Part shown: piece by piece, positions 1 through 4,840 of the stretch | Position numbering within the stretch: position 1 is the first letter of the stretch | How the letters are laid out: every line of letters starts with the position of its first letter | From: an uncultured Actinomyces sp. | Lineage (GTDB): Bacteria; Actinomycetota; Actinomycetes; Actinomycetales; Actinomycetaceae | Reading direction: 5' to 3' | Length of the DNA: 6,014 nucleotides | Assembly: GCA_900556405.1 (NCBI GenBank) | Contig: USPB01000121.1 | Span: 1-6,014, forward strand | Position numbers and translations under genes: made by a program | The notes under the pieces: model-generated | What the model saw: only the letters and a program-made list of their open reading frames with translations | Told to the model about the DNA's origin: nothing | Databases searched by the model: none

Positions 1-89
1 TTCAACAACCTCCGGAATCGTTGCAATTCCAACGATGCCAATTCAAATCCTGAAAGAGTCACAAGGGAATTACGTGCGAAATTGCTGGG
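1..89 (+). repeat. 89-bp dispersed repeat, copy A
   Basis: This segment recurs at 329-417 at a constant offset of 328 nt, with only four differences (positions 56, 58, 62 and 64), i.e. 85 of 89 identical. It is less GC-rich than the flanking coding DNA. It contains a hairpin (14-23 with 30-39, nine pairs and one mismatch, loop CAATTC) and ends in the 17-mer GAATTACGTGCGAAATT at 67-83, which recurs inverted at 299-315. Similarity stops abruptly after GCTGGG at position 89. Copy A may begin left of the window. It is non-coding as far as I can see; the function is unknown. Confidence 0.9.
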
Positions 90-315
90 AGTACACCAAA
101 CAGCGCAGCCTCGCCGCCACCAATCGGGGGGAATGACGCCATCCAAGCCTCCGACACGTCGGCGACACGCCACCAGAGGGCTTCGTATGGCGCAAAACCC
201 CCATTGCTGCCGGTGGGGAGGGCGCCGGAGGGACCCGATGGCCTGGCTGCGGTGCCTGGCGGCAGTGCCCATGAGTGAGGACGCAGACACCTACCAGAAA
301 TTTCGCACGTAATTC
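67..315. mobile_element. Possible MITE-like unit bounded by inverted repeats
   Basis: The 17-mer GAATTACGTGCGAAATT at 67-83 has its exact reverse complement at 299-315. Allowing two mismatches, the arms extend inward to 25 bp (67-91 and 291-315). The enclosed GC-rich stretch of roughly 200 bp encodes nothing convincing. A third copy of the 17-mer at 395-411 makes 299-411 another unit bounded by inverted repeats. Terminal inverted repeats around non-coding DNA are typical of MITEs or other small non-autonomous elements, but I see no clear target-site duplication. It could instead be a transcribed structured RNA or a palindromic intergenic repeat. Confidence 0.4.
239..256 (+). repeat. 18-bp repeat TGGCCTGGCTGCGGTGCC, copy 1
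   Basis: The same 18 bases occur at 434-451. Here they follow repeat copy A after about 149 nt, whereas the second lies only 16 nt after repeat copy B. Both are followed within a few bases by GGCGGCAG. The conserved order supports a common origin of the two longer units, one having lost its middle. Confidence 0.7.
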
Positions 316-411
316 GATTGCATGAACTTTCAACAACCTCCGGAATCGTTGCAATTCCAACGATGCCAATTCAAATCCTGAAATATTCATAGGGGAATTA
401 CGTGCGAAATT
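299..411. repeat. 113-bp segment with 17-bp terminal inverted repeats
   Basis: AATTTCGCACGTAATTC at 299-315 is the exact reverse complement of 395-411. With one mismatch the arms continue to 22 bp (294-315 and 395-416), the outer ends reading CCAG and CTGG. The enclosed DNA is mostly the 89-bp repeat copy B. This gives three copies of the motif, in +, -, + order, in 345 bp. The motif itself, rather than the DNA between, may be the conserved functional unit. Confidence 0.65.
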
Positions 412-417
412 GCTGGG
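329..417 (+). repeat. 89-bp dispersed repeat, copy B
   Basis: This is the second copy of the sequence at 1-89 (85/89 identical, no gaps). It carries the same internal hairpin (342-351 with 358-367) and ends in the same 17-mer, here at 395-411. Base 328 is also T; the base before copy A is outside the window, so the left boundary of the repeat cannot be set. The near-identity of two non-coding copies 328 nt apart indicates recent duplication or a dispersed element rather than chance. Confidence 0.9.
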
Positions 418-433
418 TGCACGATAGCCACGT

Positions 434-451
434 TGGCCTGGCTGCGGTGCC
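434..451 (+). repeat. 18-bp repeat TGGCCTGGCTGCGGTGCC, copy 2
   Basis: Exact second copy of 239-256, located 16 nt after the 89-bp repeat copy B. It runs directly into a hairpin at 449-475. Confidence 0.7.
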
Positions 452-475
452 CGTGGGCGGCGGCAGGGCACGGGC
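449..475 (-). terminator. GC-rich hairpin left of the ATPase gene
   Basis: GCCCGTG (449-455) pairs with CACGGGC (469-475) around a 13-nt loop. It lies about 100 nt beyond the stop of the ATPase gene read on the minus strand. There is no T-run, so it may be a back-up terminator or simply part of the repeat unit. Confidence 0.3.
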
Positions 476-521
476 GGGCTTCGAGGCGCGGCGCCGAACG
501 AAGTGAGGTCGCCTAGCCTCG

Positions 522-547
522 CGGGCGGCCGGGCCCTCCGGCGCCCG
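522..547 (-). terminator. Probable terminator of the ABC-class ATPase gene
   Basis: CGGGCG (522-527) and CCGG (529-532) pair with CCGG (538-541) and CGCCCG (542-547), leaving one bulged G at 528 and a 5-nt loop. The resulting 10-bp GC-rich stem begins 24 nt after the TAG stop of the ATPase gene on the minus strand. There is no U-tract, which is common for actinobacterial intrinsic terminators. Confidence 0.5.
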
Positions 548-571
548 GAACACCCGTGGGGTCTGAAGCGC

Positions 572-2326
572 CTACGACTCGGAAACCTCGCCCGCAACAA
601 CCTCGTGCAGGGACAGGCCGCGGTAGCGGTTGATGGCAGCACCCACGTCGATGAGGCGCGGGCGCGCCAGGAACGCCGGGTAGGGGCGGGCGCCGAACTT
701 GCAGACGGCGTCCAGGCCTTCGGAGGCGAGGCGCCGTCCGAGCTTGGCCATGAGGTCGGGCATGGACTGTTTGCCGGCCATCTCCTCGAGGACGCCGCGC
801 ACGCACCAGGCGATGGCTTCGGCCTGCCCGGGGTCGACGACTCCGGCGACGTCGGAAATGTCGACGGTCGAACGGTCGATCATCAAAGAAGTCGTGCCCG
901 AGGCCTTGGTGCGCGGGCGGTCCACGCGGGCCTTCGCGGCGGGCACGCGGGGTGCCGCCTCCCAGCTGGTGGGGACGTCGGTGCGGGGGCGCGGCAGGTT
1001 GGCCACGACTGAGCGCGCGCGGGAGGTGACGTCGAGGCAGTGGTAGTTGTCCATCATGAGGACCCGGTCGGCGGCATCGAGGAATGCGCCGGAGCCGCCG
1101 ACGACCATGATGAGGGAGACCCCGGCCTCGGTGAGGGAGGTGACGCGGTCGACGAGGGGCGTGATGGGCTCCTTCTCGGCGGCGACAAGATCGCGCATGC
1201 GGGTGTCGCGGATGAGGAGGTTGGTGGCGGAGGTGTCTTCGTCGATGAGGAGCGTGCGCGCGCCCAGCTCGAGGGATTCGATGATGGAGGCGGCCTGCGA
1301 GGTGGAGCCGGAGGCGTTCTCGGTGGAGAAGGACGTGGTGTCCGCGCCACCGGGCAGGTGGGTGATGAACGGCGAAATGTCGACGCCGGTGACGGCTCGC
1401 CCGTCGGCGGCGCGCACCTTGGTGGCGGTGGGGTCGGTGGCGACGAGCTCGCGGCCGTCGCCGGGGATGTGCGCGTAGACGCCTTGGGCGATGGCCTCCA
1501 GGAGCGTCGACTTGCCGTGATAGCCGCCGCCCACGATGAGGGTGAGGCCCGGGGGGATCGCCATGCCGGACACCTCGCCGGCATGCGGCAGGGTGACGGT
1601 GGCGCGCAGGGACTCGGGGGAGGCGAAGGCGACGACGCCATCGCCGGTCAGCGGCGTTTCGGAGATGCCGGATCGGCGCGCCAGCATGGCCTCGTCGGCG
1701 ACGAAGGATACCCATCCGCGTTCCTCGAGGATCCCCTGGAGGGCGCGGTAGTCCTCGTAGGCGGCGACGTGGCCGAGGAGGCGCGAGCGCTTGCGGGTCG
1801 TGTCCGGGTCTTCGGACACGAAGTCGAAGCAGTCCATGACGATGTTGGGCACGTCCACGTCGAAGAGGCGGGCGGCACTCTTGCCGAGGATCGTGCGGCC
1901 TCGCGCGGGGAGCTTGACCTGGAAGCGCACTTCGACGCGGTCGGGCAGGACGGTCGCGTAGGAGCGCTGGAGGATGAGGGCGCCGGCGCGGGCGATGGAC
2001 ACGTCGCGCGTGCCGCGGGCGCGGATGGCCTCGTCGAAGGAGCGTGCGATGAAGTCCGCGGCGGCGAGGCGCGCGTCGGACGAGGCCAGGGCGGCCTCGG
2101 GCAGTCCCATCGCCTCGGGCGTGGACCAGGCGCGCAGGGACGAGGGCGGGGCGTAGGGGTCGGCCTGCACGTGATCGATGGCGAGGGTGAAGTCCCCGTA
2201 ATCCCAGGCACCGAGGGCGTTCTTGTAGAAGCCGTAGGGGCGTCCGTCCGCGTATCGCAGCTGGTCGAGGAGGTCTGCGTCGGTGCCGGCGATGGCGCGC
2301 GAGGGTGCTTCGTATCGGGGAGTCAT
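572..2326 (-). CDS. Predicted ATPase of the ABC class (COG3044/PF09818-like)
   Basis: A 584-residue cytosolic protein with no membrane helix or signal peptide. The N-terminal half (about 25-250) carries family-typical stretches such as YADGRPYGFYK. The ATPase core follows: Walker A GGGYHGKST at 266-274 (Lys272), a signature-like SGSTSQAA at 339-346, Walker B LLIDEDTSA at 359-367 with Glu363 as probable catalytic base, and MVVGGSGAF at 407-415 where a transporter ATPase would have its His switch. Length and motif order match the COG3044 family. The only structurally studied relative I recall is trypanosomal MRB1590, an RNA-binding editing factor, so a nucleic-acid role is possible but is inference. 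No permease is adjacent. The start is the first ATG before the conserved N-terminus; GAGGG sits only 1 nt upstream, too close for a normal ribosome site, and TATTCT lies 7 nt upstream, so translation may be leaderless. Stop TAG is at 572-574. Confidence 0.88.
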   Translation of the reverse strand: MTPRYEAPSRAIAGTDADLLDQLRYADGRPYGFYKNALGAWDYGDFTLAIDHVQADPYAPPSSLRAWSTPEAMGLPEAALASSDARLAAADFIARSFDEAIRARGTRDVSIARAGALILQRSYATVLPDRVEVRFQVKLPARGRTILGKSAARLFDVDVPNIVMDCFDFVSEDPDTTRKRSRLLGHVAAYEDYRALQGILEERGWVSFVADEAMLARRSGISETPLTGDGVVAFASPESLRATVTLPHAGEVSGMAIPPGLTLIVGGGYHGKSTLLEAIAQGVYAHIPGDGRELVATDPTATKVRAADGRAVTGVDISPFITHLPGGADTTSFSTENASGSTSQAASIIESLELGARTLLIDEDTSATNLLIRDTRMRDLVAAEKEPITPLVDRVTSLTEAGVSLIMVVGGSGAFLDAADRVLMMDNYHCLDVTSRARSVVANLPRPRTDVPTSWEAAPRVPAAKARVDRPRTKASGTTSLMIDRSTVDISDVAGVVDPGQAEAIAWCVRGVLEEMAGKQSMPDLMAKLGRRLASEGLDAVCKFGARPYPAFLARPRLIDVGAAINRYRGLSLHEVVAGEVSES

Positions 2327-2333
2327 ACCCTCA

Positions 2334-2339
2334 AGAATA
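2334..2339 (-). promoter_or_regulatory. Candidate -10 box for a leaderless ATPase transcript
   Basis: TATTCT on the minus strand ends 7 nt before the ATPase ATG, so a transcript would begin at or next to the start codon. No convincing -35 hexamer is seen at normal spacing; the expected place lies in the hairpin at 2344-2384. Supported mainly by the lack of a properly spaced Shine-Dalgarno sequence. Confidence 0.3.
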
Positions 2340-2343
2340 CAGG

Positions 2344-2384
2344 CGGAGCCTGCGGAAACGGCATCACCGTTCCTACAGGCTCCG
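2344..2384 (-). terminator. Strong hairpin between small membrane gene and ATPase gene
   Basis: CGGAGCCTG (2344-2352) pairs perfectly with CAGGCTCCG (2376-2384). The inner part continues with AACGG (2357-2361) against CCGTT (2367-2371) around the 5-nt loop CATCA, with two mismatches and a wobble pair between the two helices. It lies in the 122-nt gap between the stop of the upstream gene and the ATPase start, and probably ends transcription from upstream. It could alternatively act as an attenuator or operator for the ATPase, since it almost touches that gene's putative promoter. Confidence 0.6.
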
Positions 2385-2388
2385 GGGT

Positions 2389-2420
2389 GTGAGGAGTCAG
2401 CACTGTCGCGCGACTCTCAC
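2389..2420 (-). terminator. First of two tandem hairpins after the 2449-2922 gene
   Basis: GTGAG (2389-2393) and AGTC (2395-2398) pair with GACTCTCAC (2412-2420), with one bulged G and a 13-nt loop. On the minus strand it starts 28 nt after the TAA stop of the 2449-2922 gene and is followed 4 nt later by the stronger hairpin at 2344-2384. No T-tract. Confidence 0.45.
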
Positions 2421-2448
2421 GGGTGGCGGGGTGGTATCAGCACACGAC

Positions 2449-2922
2449 TTATCGATCACTGAGGAAAAAGGCGAGGAGAAGGGCAAGAGGCACGAGCAGC
2501 TGGAGTGATGCGCATATGGACGTGACGACCACCGCGGTATTCGTCAGCGACATGATGTCCTGCGGGGCATCCAGGCGCTTCGCCTTCCTGCGCTGCATGA
2601 ACGACAACACCATCGCGGGGATCGAGAGGAGCAGAAAGGCAGTCAGGAAACTCACGCCAGCCAAGATCATGGCGAGATGCGCCTGGGAACGCAGGTCCGC
2701 GTAGGCAACGAGGTGTGAACTCGCATAGTACGGCTGCGCATAGGCCGGCGTGGGCTGACTGTACGCCGTCCCATTGGGCATGCCGTAGGCAGGCTGCTGG
2801 CGGTACACTGCCTCGGGATGGCCGTAGGGCGTGGATGCGGCCGGGCCATACGGCGTCTGCTGCGAGTAGGGATCCTGCGCACTCGCAGGATTGGCCCCAT
2901 AGGGGTAAGCCGGATCGCTCAT
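2449..2922 (-). CDS. Small two-helix membrane protein with Tyr/Gly/Pro-rich tail (paralogue 4)
   Basis: 157 residues, not a family I can name with confidence. Residues 1-75 are low complexity, rich in Tyr, Pro, Ala, Gln and Gly (repeated PYG, AYG and AYxQP steps). Two hydrophobic segments follow (about 82-108 and 129-154), joined by a strongly basic loop with RRKAKR at 111-116 and then LDAPQDI at 117-123, the motif shared with the other three genes. The charged C-terminus is short (SDR). The start is ATG with GGAG six nt upstream, and the leader matches that of the gene at 3046-3477, including a TACGAT box 42 nt before the ATG. Two hairpins follow the stop. Architecture (Pro/Tyr-rich tail plus two helices) recalls bacterial CD225/dispanin-type proteins, but the diagnostic residues are not clear. 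This is the most divergent member: it lacks the (K/R)SNA motif before helix 1. Confidence 0.85.
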   Translation of the reverse strand: MSDPAYPYGANPASAQDPYSQQTPYGPAASTPYGHPEAVYRQQPAYGMPNGTAYSQPTPAYAQPYYASSHLVAYADLRSQAHLAMILAGVSFLTAFLLLSIPAMVLSFMQRRKAKRLDAPQDIMSLTNTAVVVTSICASLQLLVPLALLLAFFLSDR

Positions 2923-2963
2923 GGTGCACTCCAGATAGTTCCGTGCGGATGACGATGGGCGCT

Positions 2964-2969
2964 ATCGTA
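2964..2969 (-). promoter_or_regulatory. Candidate -10 box (TACGAT) of the 2449-2922 gene
   Basis: TACGAT on the minus strand lies with 41 nt between it and the ATG, the same distance as the identical hexamer upstream of the gene at 3046-3477. No clear -35 hexamer is visible; a terminator stem for the preceding gene ends only 26 nt upstream. The identical position in two paralogues is the main support. Confidence 0.42.
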
Positions 2970-2994
2970 GCAGCGGCCCTCAACCACTATGCGT

Positions 2995-3031
2995 TGGGGC
3001 CCGAGGAAACTCGCCGTTTCCTCGGGCCCCA
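2995..3031 (-). terminator. Perfect 16-bp stem terminator after the 3046-3477 gene
   Basis: TGGGGCCCGAGGAAAC (2995-3010) is the exact reverse complement of 3016-3031, with a 5-nt loop. On the minus strand it begins 14 nt after the TGA stop. The stem is long and GC-rich without a U-run. Because of its symmetry it could also function on the plus strand, but no plus-strand gene is present. Confidence 0.85.
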
Positions 3032-3045
3032 CACGTAACGATGCG

Positions 3046-3477
3046 TCAGCTATTGGCGGCCGCAGTCGCGCCGATGATCACCATCAAGATGAGGAACAAG
3101 AAAACCGCAGCGGCGATCGCGATCTGGATAATCGAGCAAATCTTCGCAGCCGAGCGAGCGCTCTCCACATCCGCCATCACGTCCATCGGGGCGCCCAGGA
3201 TCTTGGCTTCCTCAACCAGCTTGTTAGTCCAGAACCACATGCCACCGGCAAGCAGGAGGTGGCCGAACAGGAAACTCACGAAGGAGAGCATGCGGGCCGT
3301 CGACGCGTTCGAACGGATCCTCTCAATCTCGGGGTTGAGGGCGTAGACGGGCTGACCGTAGGCCGGCTGCGCATGACCGTAAGCCTGCTGCTGGCCGTAG
3401 GCCGGCTGCGCATAACCGTAAGCCTGCTGGGGATGTTCCTGGCCGGCGGCGAGGTAGGCGTTTACGGGATCGCTCAT
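3046..3477 (-). CDS. Small two-helix membrane protein with Tyr-Gly-Gln repeats (paralogue 3)
   Basis: 143 residues from the chosen ATG. The tail (about 15-45) is built from AYG, YAQP and AYGQ steps and includes a 13-residue tandem repeat. YALNP at 45-49 and RIRSNAS at 53-59 lead into helix 1 (about 62-84), then LGAPMDV at 94-100 in the loop and helix 2 (about 112-139). It is closest to the protein at 4329-4799: both have YALNP, ER[I/V]RSNAS, SFVSF, WFW, EA, LGAPxDV and a following DVxxAR. I chose ATG at 3477, giving MSDP as in the paralogues, with GGAG six nt upstream; the in-frame TTG at 3489 overlaps that GGAG and is unlikely. The AAKIC stretch at the head of helix 2 faintly recalls CD225/dispanin proteins. 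Function unknown; probably membrane-anchored. Confidence 0.87.
   Translation of the reverse strand: MSDPVNAYLAAGQEHPQQAYGYAQPAYGQQQAYGHAQPAYGQPVYALNPEIERIRSNASTARMLSFVSFLFGHLLLAGGMWFWTNKLVEEAKILGAPMDVMADVESARSAAKICSIIQIAIAAAVFLFLILMVIIGATAAANS
3356..3430 (-). repeat. 39-bp in-frame tandem repeat in paralogue 3
   Basis: The unit at 3356-3394 repeats from 3395 with one mismatch over the first 35 bases (G at 3375, A at 3414), both starting CCGTAGGCCGGCTGCGCAT. The 39-bp length keeps the reading frame and encodes 13-residue steps containing AYG and AQPAYG. Near-identity at the DNA level, not only protein level, suggests recent slippage and possible length variation among strains. Confidence 0.85.
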
Positions 3478-3518
3478 GAGTTGCTCCAAATGGGTTGTGT
3501 CGATCGGATACGGCTGTC

Positions 3519-3524
3519 ATCGTA
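3519..3524 (-). promoter_or_regulatory. Candidate -10 box (TACGAT) of the 3046-3477 gene
   Basis: TACGAT on the minus strand has 41 nt between it and the ATG, matching the arrangement before the 2449-2922 gene. Immediately upstream, across the -35 region and beyond, is an unusually AT-rich run (3540-3555) that could help polymerase binding like an UP element. No consensus -35 is seen. Confidence 0.42.
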
Positions 3525-3537
3525 GCCGACGCGAGAG

Positions 3538-3556
3538 TACAAAAATAAACAAAACG
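3538..3556 (-). other. AT-rich tract in the gap between paralogues 2 and 3
   Basis: On the minus strand this is a T-rich run, GTTTTGTTTATTTTTGTA, the most AT-rich stretch in the window. It lies 41-59 nt after the stop of the 3597-4316 gene and just upstream of the TACGAT box. I found no strong hairpin directly before it, so it is a weak terminator candidate; an UP-like promoter element is equally plausible. Confidence 0.5.
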
Positions 3557-3596
3557 GCCTTTAGTTACCGCGAACACAGAGGCATCCGCTGGATCG

Positions 3597-4316
3597 CTAA
3601 CGCATGTTCTCCGAGACAATCAGCAAGATGATCAGGCTCACCTGCAGGAGGAGCATGCCGAACGCAATGCCGCGCGCAATGTTCACCTTCCGTGTCACGT
3701 CGGACGGAGCGTCGATCTCCTGGGCGTGGGTACACAGGCGCTGCGCCCGAACCGCGTTGGCGAGCAGCAGGATGACCGGCGTCGTGAAGAACCACACGAA
3801 GGACATCACGATGGCGACGGTCGCGTTGGACTTGAGGCGGGAGAAGGCCAGCTGCCGGAGCTGATCCGTGGACGGCTGCGCGGGCTGGCTCGCGTACGCG
3901 GCCTGCGGATTCACGCCGTACTGCGTGGCGGCGGCCTGCTGCATCGGCTGAGCGACGGGTGCAGGCTGCGCCTGGTAGGCGCTCGGCTGGCCGTAGGACG
4001 GCATCGGCTGGGCGGGTACGCCCTGCTGGGGATACGCAGCAGGGGTGCCATACGCCGGTGCCGCGCTGGCGGCCGTGACCCCGCTGTGTCCGGGAGCGTA
4101 GGGCGACTGCTGCGCGGCGGGCGCGGCGGACGCGACATTTACGGGTGCGCCCACCGGGGGCGCAAACTGCGCAGGGGCGGGTGCCTGCGGTGCGGCGGGA
4201 GCGCTCGACCACATCGAGGCGGGAGCACCCGCCTGGGGTGCGACCGGTCCGTCGCTCTGCTGAGGCCAGTCCCAGCCGGCCGGAATTGCCCGCGAGGGCA
4301 TCTGTTCGTCACTCAT
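3597..4316 (-). CDS. Two-helix membrane protein with long Pro/Ala/Gln-rich tail (paralogue 2)
   Basis: 239 residues from the chosen ATG, the longest of the four paralogues. Residues 1-150 form a disordered-looking tail rich in Pro, Ala, Gln, Ser and Tyr, with WDWP at 15-18 and later SYGQP and QYG steps. RLKSNA at 160-165 replaces the RSNA of the others, helix 1 spans about 166-188, IDAPSDV at 201-207 lies in the loop, and helix 2 spans about 215-234. The upstream gene's TGA ends 12 nt before this ATG, so the two are probably one transcript with coupled translation. Unlike the other three, the ATG has no GGAG; the same place reads GGTT. An in-frame TTG at 4328, directly after the TGA, is possible but would break the conserved MSD start. 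No family assignment; membrane-anchored by helices. Confidence 0.82.
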   Translation of the reverse strand: MSDEQMPSRAIPAGWDWPQQSDGPVAPQAGAPASMWSSAPAAPQAPAPAQFAPPVGAPVNVASAAPAAQQSPYAPGHSGVTAASAAPAYGTPAAYPQQGVPAQPMPSYGQPSAYQAQPAPVAQPMQQAAATQYGVNPQAAYASQPAQPSTDQLRQLAFSRLKSNATVAIVMSFVWFFTTPVILLLANAVRAQRLCTHAQEIDAPSDVTRKVNIARGIAFGMLLLQVSLIILLIVSENMR

Positions 4317-4328
4317 TTCAACAACCAA

Positions 4329-4799
4329 TCACTTCGTAGATTCCACGAGCCAGACAAGGAGGAAGGGAGCGGCGATCAGAAGACCAAACAGCACGATCCC
4401 GACAATTCCGCAGATGAGAGCCGTCGTTCGCGCACCGCGCACGTCCCTCAGCACGTCCTCGGGGGCACCCAGCCTCTCGGCCTCACTAAGGAGGTTCATG
4501 CTCCAGAACCACGCACCGAACGACAGGAGCGGCCCCACCGTCACAAAGCTAACGAAAGACATGATGCGCACCATGGATGCGTTCGAACGCACGCGTTCGA
4601 CGGCGGGGTTCAGCGCGTACACGACCTGGCCGTACATCGGCTGCCCGTAGGAAGCACCCGCGCCGTACGAGGTCTGAGCGCCGTATGCGGGTTGGGTACC
4701 GTATGCGGGCTGCTGCACTACGGGGGCCTGTCCGTAGGCAGGCTGGGCGCCGTAGGGGGTCGCGCCACCCGACCCGTAGGGATTGGAGGGGTCGCTCAT
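4329..4799 (-). CDS. Small two-helix membrane protein with Tyr-Gly-Gln-rich tail (paralogue 1)
   Basis: 156 residues from the chosen ATG. Residues 1-62 are low complexity with many PYG, AYG and SYG steps and little charge. YALNP at 61-65 and RVRSNAS at 69-75 precede helix 1 (about 77-99), LGAPEDV at 110-116 is in the loop, DVRGAR at 119-124 leads to helix 2 (about 125-152), and the protein ends in a short VESTK. It is the closest match to the 3046-3477 product. The ATG at 4799 gives MSDPSNPYG with GGAG six nt upstream; the in-frame TTG at 4802 is not preferred. It heads a probable two-gene transcript with the next paralogue, 12 nt downstream. The promoter region carries a perfect inverted repeat. 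Function unknown. Confidence 0.87.
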   Translation of the reverse strand: MSDPSNPYGSGGATPYGAQPAYGQAPVVQQPAYGTQPAYGAQTSYGAGASYGQPMYGQVVYALNPAVERVRSNASMVRIMSFVSFVTVGPLLSFGAWFWSMNLLSEAERLGAPEDVLRDVRGARTTALICGIVGIVLFGLLIAAPFLLVWLVESTK

Positions 4800-4816
4800 C
4801 AATAGCTCCGGTCAGA

Positions 4817-4840
4817 ATGTGGGATCTTATCCTCCCACAT
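4817..4840. promoter_or_regulatory. Perfect 8-bp inverted repeat in the leader of paralogue 1
   Basis: ATGTGGGA (4817-4824) and TCCCACAT (4833-4840) flank 8 nt. The right arm overlaps the candidate -10 box and the left arm ends 18 nt before the ATG, so it covers the expected transcription start. It may be an operator or a 5' leader hairpin near the GGAG site. Confidence 0.5.

Larger units (their letters stand above)
90..571. other. Gene-free left region
   Basis: Apart from the repeats and hairpins listed separately, I see no gene here. The open frames present have arginine/proline-rich compositions typical of chance frames in GC-rich DNA and no recognisable start context or domain. The inter-repeat stretch at 90-238 is unique within the window. 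Confidence 0.7.

Noticed and set aside
82..312. Open frame inside the repeat-bounded unit
   Set aside because: It starts and ends in the inverted repeats, has no ribosome site and an ordinary chance composition for GC-rich DNA.
1..417. CRISPR array
   Set aside because: Only two direct copies, 89 bp long, with no regular spacers and no cas genes.
513..1715. Overlapping minus-strand frame inside the ATPase gene
   Set aside because: Arg/His/Pro-rich shadow; the real frame carries intact Walker motifs.
1040..2392. 450-codon open frame on the plus strand
   Set aside because: It lies wholly opposite the ATPase gene, is dominated by Gly, Val, Asp, Glu and Ala, and has no recognisable domain; it is the antisense frame of a GC-rich gene.
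2405..2414. 10-bp palindrome GTCGCGCGAC
   Set aside because: Short GC palindromes are expected by chance in this composition, and it lies in the loop and arm of a better hairpin.
4317..4327. TTTCAACAACC match to the start of the 89-bp repeat (328-338)
   Set aside because: Only 11 bases match, without extension, and the site is the coding junction of two genes; most likely coincidence.
2449..4799. Firm assignment of the four paralogues to CD225/dispanin
   Set aside because: The tail plus two-helix layout fits and AAKIC is suggestive, but the typical Gly-Asp loop pattern is replaced by GAP-x-D, so I kept it only as a possibility.
3726..4805. 359-codon open frame on the plus strand
   Set aside because: Antisense to two of the membrane protein genes, Arg/Gly/His-rich with no domain. 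The minus-strand frames have conserved paralogous motifs and good ribosome sites.
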